Source: an uncultured Caulobacterales bacterium
Lineage (GTDB): Bacteria > Pseudomonadota > Alphaproteobacteria > Caulobacterales > Maricaulaceae
NCBI GenBank assembly: GCA_937929915.1
Contig: CALFUN010000019.1
Coordinates: 1-64,000, forward strand
DNA: 64,000 nucleotides
Direction of reading: 5' to 3'
Below the pieces are notes generated by a model, which saw nothing but the letters and a program-made list of their open reading frames with translations, made no database searches and had not been told where the DNA came from. The position numbers and the translations under genes were made by a program. Shown here piece by piece: positions 26,001-34,835 of this stretch. The number at the start of each line of letters is the position of its first letter. The stretch's first letter is position 1.

Positions 26001-29000
26001 ACGCTAGAGTGCTTACGGTTTTTGCTATCTGTTATAGTGGCTGTAATTTTGTAGTTGCCCGGCTTTTTCGGAGTAAACCCGCAGATTTGCACAGATGTTT
26101 TTGATGTACCTTCACAGCTACCCACTACATCCCATGTTCTGATAAAATTGGTGACATAGCTATTTCCTGCGCCTTTTACCTTAGCGCTTTTCACCGTTAG
26201 ATATTCGATTTTCAGATCAACATCTGATCCTGCGGCAGGCACGCCGCGCTCATCCACAACAATATATTCTATATCAGCAGGTTTATCTGCATCGTAAATC
26301 CATTGCCGTGCATTAAGCCCCACCAAGCGATCAACGCCCATATATTTAGCCCGGCCGGACGCCGCAATATATTTACCGCGATCATCGCGCACAGCACTTT
26401 CAACTGTCAGATAGCCGTGAATAGATTTGATTTTTGATAAATCTATATCATGTGATCTCTCCCCGTTATCATCCACAAGGTCAATTTGGCTAAATATCGT
26501 ATAGGGCCGCCGAGACACATGCGATTCATTGGAAAATTTAAATCCAGCTGCAACAGGATGGTGAGATGAAAAAGGCGATGGCCGAAACGTTCCTGTGACC
26601 CGTATTTCTGCGTCTATATATGGCCCGCCAGAATGTAAGCGCGATTGAGTCTCAACTGTCAAAACATCTTCTGGCTGGAATAAATCACTATTGAGGCTAT
26701 TTGTGACTTTAAACGGCGATGGTGTAAAATCGCTCACTAAAACCCGCATGGGCGTCCAAACATAATCCTTTGTAAAATCTGCCTTAAGCTGAAATTGATA
26801 CCAGCCAATAGGCGCCGTTTCAGGAATTGTAAATTCACCGTGCAGCCCGCCAAATTCGGATAAGGTAATATCCTTAACTTCATGGGCAATTTTGCCTGTA
26901 GGATCGATGATTTCGAGCTGATATGTCCCTTTTGGCGCGGCTATATAAGTTTCATTATTTTGATCTCGGACATAGATTTTATATTGGATTGTCCCGCCAG
27001 CGCGGTAAACGCCTTGCGCTGTTGTACCCCAACTATCTATATGACCATATTTTTTTTCTGGGCGTTCCCAAATTGTATAATTAGACACACGATAAGCATT
27101 TAGAGCAAATCTATTATCAAGCGGCATAAGGCTCATTTCATCGTCTTTGTCAACCCGTATGAATAACCGCTCGCAATTATCTGTATTGCACCATTTTAAT
27201 AGATCGTTTTTCGGGTCTAAATCCTCCAAACCTTTTAACATGACCTGCCCTGTAGAATCGCTCACAGCTTGGTCGAGTACCTCAACATCGCTTGAAATTT
27301 GGCTGATATAGTCTTTATAAATTTGTACCTTTGCCCCCGGCACAGGCAATCCCGTTTTCAGATCAACCACCCAGACAAGCGTATTATAATGCCCTGCTTT
27401 AACATGAATTTGATAAGGGCTAACAACGGCGAATAACCTGCGTGAATTTGCATGTTTATCAACATCTGGCTGTGTCGATAGATAGCCATAAACTGCACCG
27501 CTAGCTCCGCCAAGCATATCGCGAACCTTCATCGGCATAGCAAATTGTACATCTTTGGCCGTTCCAATATTATTCAGCTTTGATGTTTGATCCGTTTTAC
27601 GGCCTGCTTGCGTCAGGGCGGTATAGTTTAACTCAGCTTCATCTAAATTTGTTACATATAAAGGAACATCAGAATCCACACCTTGTTCTAACACAGCTGT
27701 TGTGTGAATGAGTTCAAAATTTGGCAAACGATGATCTGTGAAAAAATTAAGATTAACAGAAGTTTTTAATCGGCGTCCAAATTCATCCTCAATCGCAGCT
27801 ATAGCATTTGCGGAATTATCTTCGCTTTCATTACGATCTTTATTCGATAATTTTAAATTATAACTATGCGCGGCCTTAAGACGCTCTGGCAACGTTATGT
27901 CATAAGTTTGGTTAAGCCTATGCGGGCGGCGCAAAAATGAGTAATCATAACGGTTCTCCCATGGATTATAATCTTTACGCCCGCCATTTAGCGGCGGTGT
28001 AATTTGGGCATTTACCTCAATTTGAGAGCTTAAGACAGGCGCAGAAAAAGATAAACTAACGGCTCTAAGCGGATTACATTTTTCAATGTTTTTCGTATTT
28101 TCTGGTGTAATTAAAAGGCGTTCTCTTTCATTCGATACGCATTTAACACCTAAAAATTCAAAGTCTGGAAAGGTATAAAAATTTACGGCTACCCTATCTT
28201 CAATTCCGTTTTCTGACCCCATAGCCGAGACAATGCCAGGCTTAACCTTAAGATCAATATTACTGTTAAGCGGCAGTGGTTTTTTAGGCGACACTAACCA
28301 CACACGCCGCGCTTCTTGTCCTGTATTTTTTTGCCCTTTGAAGGTTTGAAGCTCATCGTCAGCCATTTGCCCCGCGCCATCTTGCGGCCCAAAATCAAGG
28401 ATGTAACTCTCCCCGGGGGCTGTTATGTAACGCGGCGTTTCGCGGCTATCTAAATCGGGTTTAACGGATATTTGGGTTGTTATTTTAACGCCTGCCACAT
28501 CTTCACTCGCATATTCAAATGCAACAAATTTTTCGACAGACGCCTTAGAGACAGCGTGGTTAAACACGACTTGAATGACGGGAGAGCCTGGCCCTTCCCA
28601 TGTTCGAAACCGAGTAGACCGAATAATGGGTCGCTGGGTGATAAAACTGGCTTTATAAGCTTTTTCAATAATAGCGCCGTCCTGAGCTTGAATGCCGGGC
28701 TCCATGATGATTTTATACTCAGTGGCTTCGCGCGGTGTATCCTTATCGCTGAGTTGACACGCCAAAGCACTTGTATTGAGCCAACGCCATTCGCACTTTA
28801 ACTCAGGTGAAATGTGAACAGGAATATCTTTCTTATCACGGGTCATACGGCCAATCGGAACAACGGCTCGGTTAAATTGAAACACAATTTGGCGCGGAGG
28901 CGTTATATCTTCTCCGCTTGGCGTTACACGGTTTATCCGAAGGAGGCCACCCTGCCCCAAAATGACTGGGCTCTGGCCCGGTTTTAATGCAGCGCTGCGC

Positions 29001-29110
29001 ACCGCCTTTTCTGCGTTTGTTATATCACCTAGAAATTGCCCTATAAAGACACCAAGAGCGCCACATAAGATTATCAAGAAAAATAGCGACAGCCCTCTGA
29101 TATATTTCAT
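23039..29110 (-). CDS. bacterial alpha-2-macroglobulin (YfhM-like), apparently without thioester
   Basis: 2023 residues: an N-terminal signal anchor (about 5-27) without a clear lipobox, then many macroglobulin beta domains. These include the region with GYLSTQPDV, a carboxypeptidase-like segment (GLPVPGAKVQIY), the A2M domain (SYWNPSVIADENGDAELEF, LTGWRVLAFAV) and an alpha-toroid. The protein traps proteases and, coupled to PBP1C, is thought to protect the envelope. Where thioester forms have Cys-x-Glu-Gln (as in DYPYGCxEQ), this one reads DYSYTSWESKLTRG near residue 1507, so both thioester residues are replaced. It would act by a non-covalent mechanism. It ends in TAATG with pbpC. Confidence 0.9.
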   Translation of the reverse strand: MKYIRGLSLFFLIILCGALGVFIGQFLGDITNAEKAVRSAALKPGQSPVILGQGGLLRINRVTPSGEDITPPRQIVFQFNRAVVPIGRMTRDKKDIPVHISPELKCEWRWLNTSALACQLSDKDTPREATEYKIIMEPGIQAQDGAIIEKAYKASFITQRPIIRSTRFRTWEGPGSPVIQVVFNHAVSKASVEKFVAFEYASEDVAGVKITTQISVKPDLDSRETPRYITAPGESYILDFGPQDGAGQMADDELQTFKGQKNTGQEARRVWLVSPKKPLPLNSNIDLKVKPGIVSAMGSENGIEDRVAVNFYTFPDFEFLGVKCVSNERERLLITPENTKNIEKCNPLRAVSLSFSAPVLSSQIEVNAQITPPLNGGRKDYNPWENRYDYSFLRRPHRLNQTYDITLPERLKAAHSYNLKLSNKDRNESEDNSANAIAAIEDEFGRRLKTSVNLNFFTDHRLPNFELIHTTAVLEQGVDSDVPLYVTNLDEAELNYTALTQAGRKTDQTSKLNNIGTAKDVQFAMPMKVRDMLGGASGAVYGYLSTQPDVDKHANSRRLFAVVSPYQIHVKAGHYNTLVWVVDLKTGLPVPGAKVQIYKDYISQISSDVEVLDQAVSDSTGQVMLKGLEDLDPKNDLLKWCNTDNCERLFIRVDKDDEMSLMPLDNRFALNAYRVSNYTIWERPEKKYGHIDSWGTTAQGVYRAGGTIQYKIYVRDQNNETYIAAPKGTYQLEIIDPTGKIAHEVKDITLSEFGGLHGEFTIPETAPIGWYQFQLKADFTKDYVWTPMRVLVSDFTPSPFKVTNSLNSDLFQPEDVLTVETQSRLHSGGPYIDAEIRVTGTFRPSPFSSHHPVAAGFKFSNESHVSRRPYTIFSQIDLVDDNGERSHDIDLSKIKSIHGYLTVESAVRDDRGKYIAASGRAKYMGVDRLVGLNARQWIYDADKPADIEYIVVDERGVPAAGSDVDLKIEYLTVKSAKVKGAGNSYVTNFIRTWDVVGSCEGTSKTSVQICGFTPKKPGNYKITATITDSKNRKHSSVLPIWVAGKGRVIWEEPNDNSLQIIAEATNYNIGDTARYLIKNPYEKAQALISIERYGVLKSWVQPLGSSTPVIEFEVTKDMMPGFYLSVTAMSPRVDSPLPEYGQVDLGKPSFKTGYIQVNVKDPYKKIDVTAVTDAPIYKPRDVVKLNLHAEPKFKDKTEPIEMAVVVLDEAVLDLIQGGASYFDPYEGFYDLDGLDVRNFSLLTRLLGRQKFEKKGANPGGDGGADFSVRSLFKYVSYWNPSVIADENGDAELEFTVPDNLTGWRVLAFAVTPSDRMGLGDVNFKVNRPTEVRPVMPNQVMEGDRFKAGFNVMNRTDKTRKITVNISARGPLKKGKACSDDDDLRPAIKCTYETTIRLKPFKRKTVYMPVNAAILPQDKNAPNGRIDFIVSASDKIDSDGVTHILPVNKRRSLDVAANYAMTTDSTVTEALLFPENIHTDTGQVSVVLSPSVIGNVEGAFTYIRDYSYTSWESKLTRGVMASHYQNLKAYMPEDFTWKASETLPQDILKQASNYQAPNGGMAYYRTQDEYVSPYLSAYTALAFNWLRDSGYDVPETVEANLHSYLGRLLKKNVVPTFYSRGMSSSVRAVALAALSEHGVISAEDLERYRSELGYMDLFGKAHYLQAAMNVDGADELQAAITESILAASFQSGGKFSFNEELDDGYARILATPMRANCAILSTFSVMSQSGKDKDLIGDIPFKLTRTITQTRGKRDHWENTQENIFCMNGLIDYARIYEATTPDLTVSVDIDGTAIGQAKFSALKDPQVTLSKPITKTDVGMRRTVNISRTGQGQLYYATRMHYAPLDIAAQTQNAGIDIRKELSVMRGDEWVLLDNPSKIKRGDLVRVDIFVSLPVARNFVVVDDPIPGGLEPVNRDLATASIVDADKGQFKASAGSWWFNFTDWGYYNVSRWSFHHKELRHDAARFYSDYLPAGNYVLSYTAQAIAEGEFTQLPIHAEESYDPDVYGKGLPRTLHVNGSVGQP

Positions 29111-29251
29111 GATGCGATTCTCCCTATGTGACGTTACTTCATGTATTAGATATTGAAAATGTTAAAAGCGTGACCCGTTTTGCCTTTGTTTGGGCTGGAT
29201 TATGGCGGGATTGGGGCTTGCGTTCTGCCGCGCACCCCTTATGCAGCGCGC

Positions 29252-30835
29252 ATGTTATCCATTACTGATCTTGATTACGCTGTCCAAGGGCGTCCTTTGT
29301 TTAGAAAAGCCAATGCGCAGATCGCAGCTGGATGGAAAGTAGGCTTAATTGGGCGCAATGGGACTGGGAAATCCACCTTGCTTCGGCTTATCCGCGAGGA
29401 AATTGAAAGTCCAATGCGTGATGCCTCTATCAAACTTAATAAAAACGCACGGCTTGGCTGGGTCGCGCAAGAGGTTGATGCTTCGGATGAAACCATCATG
29501 GAAGTAGTTCTGGCCGCAGACCAAGATCGCCATCGTTTGATGAAGCAATCTGAAACGGAAACAGACCCTGACAAGCTTGGCGAGATATATGAACGCCTCA
29601 CCGATATGGATGCGTGGAATGCTGATACGCGCGCCGCTATCGTCCTTATGGGCCTTGGGTTTACACCAGATGATTTTCACCGCGCGACGAAAGAGTTTTC
29701 GGGCGGCTGGCGAATGCGCGCAGCCATTGCTGGCGTACTTGTCTCTGAACCTGATGTGCTTTTACTCGATGAACCGACCAACTATCTTGACCTTGAAGGC
29801 GCGACTTGGCTTGAAGGCTATATTCGCAAATACCCTCATACTGTCATTATGGTGAGCCATGACCGCGAACTTCTCAATCGTTCCGTGACACATACACTTG
29901 CCCTTGAGCATCAAACCCTGACGATAACGCCCGGGGGTTATGATGATTGGATGACATTGCGCGCCGCTAAAATAGCCCAGCTTACTGCGCAAAAAGCCAA
30001 ACAAGACGCAGATAAAGCCCATCTTCAAGCCTTTGTGGATCGCTTCAAAGCCAAAGCCTCCAAAGCTCGCCAAGCACAATCACGCGTAAAAATGCTTGAA
30101 AAAATGCAGGATATTGCAATTCCGATCGCAGAGCGCACTACGCCTTTTTCCTTTCCTGCCCCCAAAGGCAAGCTCGCACCGCCCATGCTGCAATTAGAAA
30201 ATGCAGAGCTAGGGTATGGCGTGGATGCAAAAATTCTATCAGGTGTCAATTTACGATTAGACCCTGATGACCGTGTGGCCATTGTCGGGGCAAATGGGCA
30301 AGGCAAAACAACTTTAGTGAAATCCATCGCCGAGCGTCTGCCGCTTATGTCTGGTGAGCGTAAAGCCCCAATGAGCCTGCGTATTGGCTATTTCTCTCAA
30401 GACCAACTTGATGAGCTTACTGCGGGCGAAACCGTATTAGATCATGTCGCGCAAAAATTAGAAAAAGGCACACCGCAGCACAAAGCCCGCGGCGCGGCGG
30501 CGCAAATGGGATTTTCTCATGAGAAGGTCGAAACCAAGGTTGAGAAATTATCAGGCGGAGAAAAAGTACGCCTTTTGCTCGGCTTAATGTCGATTGATAA
30601 ACCGCATGTCCTTATCCTTGATGAGCCGACATCGCATTTGGATATTGATAGCCGCGAAGCCCTTATCTATGCGCTCAATGATTTTCCGGGCGCAGTTTTG
30701 CTCATCACCCATGATGTTTATTTGGCCGAAGCTACAGCCGATCAATTATGGCTCGTCAATAATGGCCGCGCGAAACGCTATGATGGGGATTTACGCGATT
30801 ATAAGAAATTGGTCATGCAGGCTGATCGCGCTTAG
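29252..30835 (+). CDS. ABC-F family ATPase (Uup/YheS-like)
   Basis: About 527 residues from the ATG at MLSITDLDY; the longer frame adds 24 non-conserved residues. Two ABC cassettes are seen: Walker A GRNGTGKST with signature FSGGWRMR and Walker B LLLDEPTNYLD, then GANGQGKTT, LSGGEKVR and LILDEPTSHLD. The linker between them (about 225-300) is Lys/Gln-rich and helical, like the P-site tRNA interaction motif. There are no membrane segments, as usual for ABC-F proteins, which act on ribosomes. It is transcribed divergently from the alpha-2-macroglobulin gene. Its stop overlaps the 3' end of the convergent Gfo/Idh gene by 4 bases. Confidence 0.9.
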   Translation: MLSITDLDYAVQGRPLFRKANAQIAAGWKVGLIGRNGTGKSTLLRLIREEIESPMRDASIKLNKNARLGWVAQEVDASDETIMEVVLAADQDRHRLMKQSETETDPDKLGEIYERLTDMDAWNADTRAAIVLMGLGFTPDDFHRATKEFSGGWRMRAAIAGVLVSEPDVLLLDEPTNYLDLEGATWLEGYIRKYPHTVIMVSHDRELLNRSVTHTLALEHQTLTITPGGYDDWMTLRAAKIAQLTAQKAKQDADKAHLQAFVDRFKAKASKARQAQSRVKMLEKMQDIAIPIAERTTPFSFPAPKGKLAPPMLQLENAELGYGVDAKILSGVNLRLDPDDRVAIVGANGQGKTTLVKSIAERLPLMSGERKAPMSLRIGYFSQDQLDELTAGETVLDHVAQKLEKGTPQHKARGAAAQMGFSHEKVETKVEKLSGGEKVRLLLGLMSIDKPHVLILDEPTSHLDIDSREALIYALNDFPGAVLLITHDVYLAEATADQLWLVNNGRAKRYDGDLRDYKKLVMQADRA

Positions 30836-31917
30836 AAATGGATAACACGGTTTTCTAGCGCAGCTTGTTGCGCGGCAAGTCCCATTTTTACAGCCATTTT
30901 CCCGTCATCTGTCGTAACCTCGACTTGGCCGTGTCCCTGCACGACTTTTAAAAACTTTTCATGCTGATAAAAGGTCGAGCCATGATGATCGCCTGCCATA
31001 AGCAAATCATGATCAATCACAACATCTGTCGTCACAGGGCGTTTAGGTGTGCGCGGAGCTATGGTGATTTGAGAATTAGGCGGAGGCCCAATATCAGTTG
31101 GCCAAAATCTATGCGGGCCTGGCATACGGCACTCTATTTTCCCAGCTGGCCCAACTGCACTAATCTCTTCATTCCATAATGTCCCATCGGCAAACATACA
31201 CAGCTCTAGCATAGCCCGCGCGCCATTTTCAAAATCAAATATGACATAACCCCCGTCCCAAATATCAGGCGTTTGGCCGTTATAGACCTCATCTAGATGA
31301 TTGACGATTTGGCCCGCACTGGCGCTTACACGGATTGGATTTGACTGTGTGATAAACCGCATCAAATCGAAAAAATGGCAACATTTTTCAACAAGCGTTC
31401 CGCCTGTATTTTTATTAAAACGGTTCCAGTCACCAACTTTTGGTAAAAACGGAATACGGTGTTCCTTAATGGTTAGCATCTTCACCCCGCCCGTCACTGC
31501 ATCAGCCTGCGCCGCCATTTGCGCGATAGGCGGCATATAACGATATTCCATAGCCACCCAGATTGGGGCTGTGTGAGACTCTATCATATGCGTAAGCCGC
31601 GCCTCTTGCATTGGGTTAGTGTAGAGGGGCTTTTCACATAATATTGGCAAATTACAATGCATGGAAATCTCTTCAAGATTGTCAACATGTAGATAATTTG
31701 GGCTGACGACAACCAAAGCATCCAGCTCTGGTAGGCTCGCGAGTTCTTTGATAGAGCTGCAAATCTGCGCGCCATTAGCACGATGCGCCGCGCCTTTGGC
31801 AAGGCTGTCTATAGGGTCATAAACCGCATAAACAGCAGCACCATCCAAGAGGTTGAGATTGTTAATATGCTCAAGCCCCATCATACCACAGCCAATAATG
31901 CCGTATTTTTTTGTCAT
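30832..31917 (-). CDS. Gfo/Idh/MocA-family NAD(P)-dependent sugar enzyme
   Basis: 361 residues. The N-terminal Rossmann fold shows GIIGCGMMGLEH, and the EKP motif (CEKPLYTN) near residue 95 is diagnostic of the family. The C-terminal alpha/beta domain has NTGGTLVEKCCHFFDLMRF, the usual substrate and histidine region. Family members oxidise or rearrange sugars; GH188 members hydrolyse sulfoquinovosides using NAD+. It is divergent to the SsuD-like monooxygenase/reductase pair and lies 9 bases after the GntR regulator stop on the same strand. Together these suggest a sugar-sulfonate pathway, but the substrate is not provable here. Confidence 0.85.
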   Translation of the reverse strand: MTKKYGIIGCGMMGLEHINNLNLLDGAAVYAVYDPIDSLAKGAAHRANGAQICSSIKELASLPELDALVVVSPNYLHVDNLEEISMHCNLPILCEKPLYTNPMQEARLTHMIESHTAPIWVAMEYRYMPPIAQMAAQADAVTGGVKMLTIKEHRIPFLPKVGDWNRFNKNTGGTLVEKCCHFFDLMRFITQSNPIRVSASAGQIVNHLDEVYNGQTPDIWDGGYVIFDFENGARAMLELCMFADGTLWNEEISAVGPAGKIECRMPGPHRFWPTDIGPPPNSQITIAPRTPKRPVTTDVVIDHDLLMAGDHHGSTFYQHEKFLKVVQGHGQVEVTTDDGKMAVKMGLAAQQAALENRVIHF

Positions 31918-31926
31918 ATTTCCAAC

Positions 31927-32649
31927 CTAACGCCTATTCACGTAATGACAGATATGCGGATTGAACCACGTTTTAGAAAACTCAGCAGGATCGCCCCATT
32001 GATCCCATGCGATACGCTCAATATAGCCTGCCATATCCTTAGCGGACAGTCCAAAGTCTTTAGGCGTCCAATCCGGCATTTGCGCGCAACTGACCTTATC
32101 TTCCATCCGAGATATAATTAAGTTCAGAGAGCTTTGGTAATAGCTATATAAAGACTCGCTCATATCAAATATATTCAGATTTCTTGCAAAACGCTCATCT
32201 AGCCATATCTGCTCTAATGCACTGACTTGGCCATCTAAGTACCGCAAGCGTGTGATACAATGCGCGATTTTAGAGCCGCCAAAATGAGGCGCGTCAACGG
32301 GCTTGTTTTTTAAATCAATGCGAAGAATTTTCGCCGTTGGTAGCCCCCCGCCTTTTAACAGTTCTAACCGAAAAAGCCTGTAAATGCTTTCAACTGTGGT
32401 TTTAGCACGGATGTAATTACCTGAGCCTTGTATGCGCTCAAGCAAGCCTCTTTCTTCCAAAATCCCTAATGCCTTTCGCAGTGTCCCAATGGCAACGCCA
32501 TAATCTTGTGCCATTTGTCTTTCCGTTGGCAAGCGCGCGCCATCGGTTAAAATACCCGCCGAAATTTCGCGGATAAGGGCTTCGCTAATTTGCAAGCTTT
32601 TGGGGAGTTTTCTGGGTTGTTTCATAGATACAATAAATAATTGATACAT
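31927..32649 (-). CDS. GntR-family transcriptional regulator (HutC/UTRA type)
   Basis: 240 residues. A winged HTH comes first (SLQISEALIREISAG, RLPTERQMAQDYGV, TLRKALGILEERGLLER), then a UTRA ligand-binding domain from about residue 90 (ISRMEDKVSCAQ, YIERIAWDQWG). An ATG eight codons downstream (MKQPRKLPK) may be the true start; neither has a clear ribosome site. It is encoded divergently from the monooxygenase and co-directionally with the Gfo/Idh gene, so it probably controls both from the shared 89-bp intergenic region. UTRA regulators usually respond to small metabolites such as sugars. Confidence 0.88.
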   Translation of the reverse strand: MYQLFIVSMKQPRKLPKSLQISEALIREISAGILTDGARLPTERQMAQDYGVAIGTLRKALGILEERGLLERIQGSGNYIRAKTTVESIYRLFRLELLKGGGLPTAKILRIDLKNKPVDAPHFGGSKIAHCITRLRYLDGQVSALEQIWLDERFARNLNIFDMSESLYSYYQSSLNLIISRMEDKVSCAQMPDWTPKDFGLSAKDMAGYIERIAWDQWGDPAEFSKTWFNPHICHYVNRR

Positions 32650-32657
32650 GATTGATA
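32640..32657. promoter_or_regulatory. direct repeat ATTGATA, candidate regulator site
   Basis: ATTGATA occurs at 32640-32646 and 32651-32657, 11 bases apart (one helical turn). They lie at the GntR gene start, in the divergent region serving both operons. This would suit autoregulation, but the motif is short and AT-rich. Confidence 0.25.
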
Positions 32658-32738
32658 TAGTTAATTTGCTGTGATAGGCAAGTTATAAATTTCACCCTCC
32701 AATCATACAGCTACTCACATATCTAAAAAGTTATCCAT

Positions 32739-33896
32739 ATGAGCCTAGTCCCCATCACGTCAGAAGATCTTAAAGCGCCAGAAGTTTCATGGTTCTCCGC
32801 TTTATGCTCTGATGATTATCAGTTTTTAGGTGTCCCGCAAAATGATCTAAAATCAAGTTGGGAGCATTGCAGCAGTATTTTATTAGAAGCGGAAAAACAA
32901 GGTTTTCGGAATATCTTATGCCCGTCATCTTATCAGGTCGGGCAAGATACATTAAGCTTTGTGGCAGGCTGCGCGCCTTTGACAAAAACAATTAACATGC
33001 TTGCAGCTGTGCGCTGCGGTGAAATGCAGCCCATCATGCTCGCCCGGACATTAGCCACGCTTGACCACATGTTAAAGGGCCGCTTAACGGTGAATATCAT
33101 TAGCTCTGATTTTCCTGGCGAAAAAGCAGATAGCGCTTATCGTTATAAACGCTCGCGCGAAGTTGTGGCGATTTTAAAGCAAGCTTGGACACAAGATGTC
33201 ATCAATTTTGAAGGACAGATATATAATTTCAAAGATGTGCCAACGGCGCCGGCCAAACCATATCAACACAATGGCGGACCGCTGCTATATTTTGGCGGCT
33301 ATTCCCCGCCGGCTTTAGAGTTATGCGGGGAGCATTGCGATGTATATTTGATGTGGCCAGAGCCTAAAGCCCAAATCGCAGAGCGTATGAAAGCCGTAAA
33401 TGCTGCGGCACAAAAATTTGACCGCACATTAGATTACGGCTTTCGCGCCCACGTCATTGTCCGTGACACAGAACAAGAAGCCCGAGAATATGCAGAATAT
33501 ATTGTCAGTAAACTCGATGATGAATATGGCAAAGTCATCCGTGAGCGCGCTCATGATAGCTCTAGCCTTGGCGTGGCTCATCAAGCCCGTGCCCGCGAAC
33601 TTGCTGACAAATTTGGTTATGTTGAACGACATTTATGGACAGGCATAGGTCGTGCGCGGTCGGGCTGCGGGGCAGCCATTATAGGCTCTACAGATCAAGT
33701 CATGTCCGAAATCGAATCTTATATGAAACTCGGCATTCGATCGTTTATTTTTTCTGGCTACCCGCATGTAGATGAATGTCGACATTTCGGGTCTCGGGTT
33801 TTAAAGGACCTTAAAACCTCGTCTTTGCCGCATATTTATGGCCGTGTGCCCGCAGAGACGCCCGATACACCCTTAGCCAATGGAAACAGAATATAA
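32739..33896 (+). CDS. SsuD-like FMNH2-dependent monooxygenase (bacterial luciferase family)
   Basis: 385 residues with the SsuD/SfnG-type luciferase-like barrel. Diagnostic segments are LAAVRCGEMQPIMLARTLATLDH, GRLTVNIISSDFPGEKADS, LLYFGGYSPPALELC, RAHVIVRDTEQEA, LWTGIGRARSGCGAAIIGS and FIFSGYPHVDECR. Such enzymes use FMNH2 and O2 to cleave C-S bonds of sulfonates; SmoC does this on sulfoquinovose. The gene overlaps the next by 1 base (TAATG), so its product and the aldo/keto reductase are made together. No flavin reductase is encoded nearby; it would have to be supplied from elsewhere. Confidence 0.88.
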   Translation: MSLVPITSEDLKAPEVSWFSALCSDDYQFLGVPQNDLKSSWEHCSSILLEAEKQGFRNILCPSSYQVGQDTLSFVAGCAPLTKTINMLAAVRCGEMQPIMLARTLATLDHMLKGRLTVNIISSDFPGEKADSAYRYKRSREVVAILKQAWTQDVINFEGQIYNFKDVPTAPAKPYQHNGGPLLYFGGYSPPALELCGEHCDVYLMWPEPKAQIAERMKAVNAAAQKFDRTLDYGFRAHVIVRDTEQEAREYAEYIVSKLDDEYGKVIRERAHDSSSLGVAHQARARELADKFGYVERHLWTGIGRARSGCGAAIIGSTDQVMSEIESYMKLGIRSFIFSGYPHVDECRHFGSRVLKDLKTSSLPHIYGRVPAETPDTPLANGNRI

Positions 33897-34789
33897 TGCT
33901 CCGTATAGACCTTGCTCCAACTTTAAATATTTCTCGCCTTGTTTACGGTATGTGGCGGCTGGGCGACGATAACGATACATCACCGTCCCATGTTCAGGCT
34001 AAAATAGAAGCTTGTCTGGAGCAAGGCATCACGACCTTAGACCAAGCCGATATTTATGGCGGTTATGAAGCAGAAGACATTTTAGGTAAGAGTTTTAAGG
34101 CCGCCCCTCACCTCAAAGATAAAGTCGAGATTATCACCAAATGCGGTATCATTGCACCTACGGGCCGTCATGCCGATAAGCGCGTTAAACATTATGATAC
34201 ATCACGCCAGCATATCACAGCTTCCGTCGAAGCCTCTTTGAGATTGATGAATATAGAGCAAATCGACCTTTTGCTCATTCACCGTCCTGACCCATTTATA
34301 GATCATAACGAAACAGGTGCATGTTTAGACGACTTGATTTCATCGGGTAAAATCAAAGCGGCAGGTGTGTCTAACTTTAAACCTTACGACATGACTTTAC
34401 TAGCCTCTGCCATGTCAAGCCCATTAGTGACCAATCAAATCGAGATGAGCCTGACATCCAATGAGAGTTTTATCAATGGCGACATTGCGTTCTTACAAGA
34501 AAACAAGATTGCCCCAATGGCGTGGTCACCTTTGGGCGGTGGATCCATATTTAGCGATAAAAACTCAGCTTTGATGCAGCGTATTTCACAACTCGCCAGT
34601 GCAAATAATGTCGATGAAGCTGCGGTTTGTGTGGCTTGGTTGCTCGCACATCCCGCTAATATCATTCCAGTATTAGGGACAAATTCTCTTGCGCGCATTC
34701 AAACCATTTCAAAGGCTTTAGACATCACCATAGACCGCCAAACTTGGTTCGAGCTTTACAATACAGCCAATGGATATGATGTCCCTTAA
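33896..34789 (+). CDS. aldo/keto reductase
   Basis: 297 residues of an NAD(P)H-dependent (beta/alpha)8 barrel. The tetrad is visible: Asp and Tyr in TLDQADIYGGYEAE, Lys in IITKCG, His in LLIHRPDP. Conserved GVSNF, NQIEMS and MAWSPLGGG follow. It resembles the YdhF type (SRLVYGMWRL). Translation is coupled to the monooxygenase. In the sulfo-SMO pathway an aldo/keto reductase (SmoB) reduces the 6-oxo-glucose made by the monooxygenase; that role is proposed from neighbourhood only. Confidence 0.88.
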   Translation: MLRIDLAPTLNISRLVYGMWRLGDDNDTSPSHVQAKIEACLEQGITTLDQADIYGGYEAEDILGKSFKAAPHLKDKVEIITKCGIIAPTGRHADKRVKHYDTSRQHITASVEASLRLMNIEQIDLLLIHRPDPFIDHNETGACLDDLISSGKIKAAGVSNFKPYDMTLLASAMSSPLVTNQIEMSLTSNESFINGDIAFLQENKIAPMAWSPLGGGSIFSDKNSALMQRISQLASANNVDEAAVCVAWLLAHPANIIPVLGTNSLARIQTISKALDITIDRQTWFELYNTANGYDVP

Positions 34790-34835
34790 GACGCATTTGG
34801 CTTGCTTTGCACAGCAGGCCTTATAAACTGTGTTT

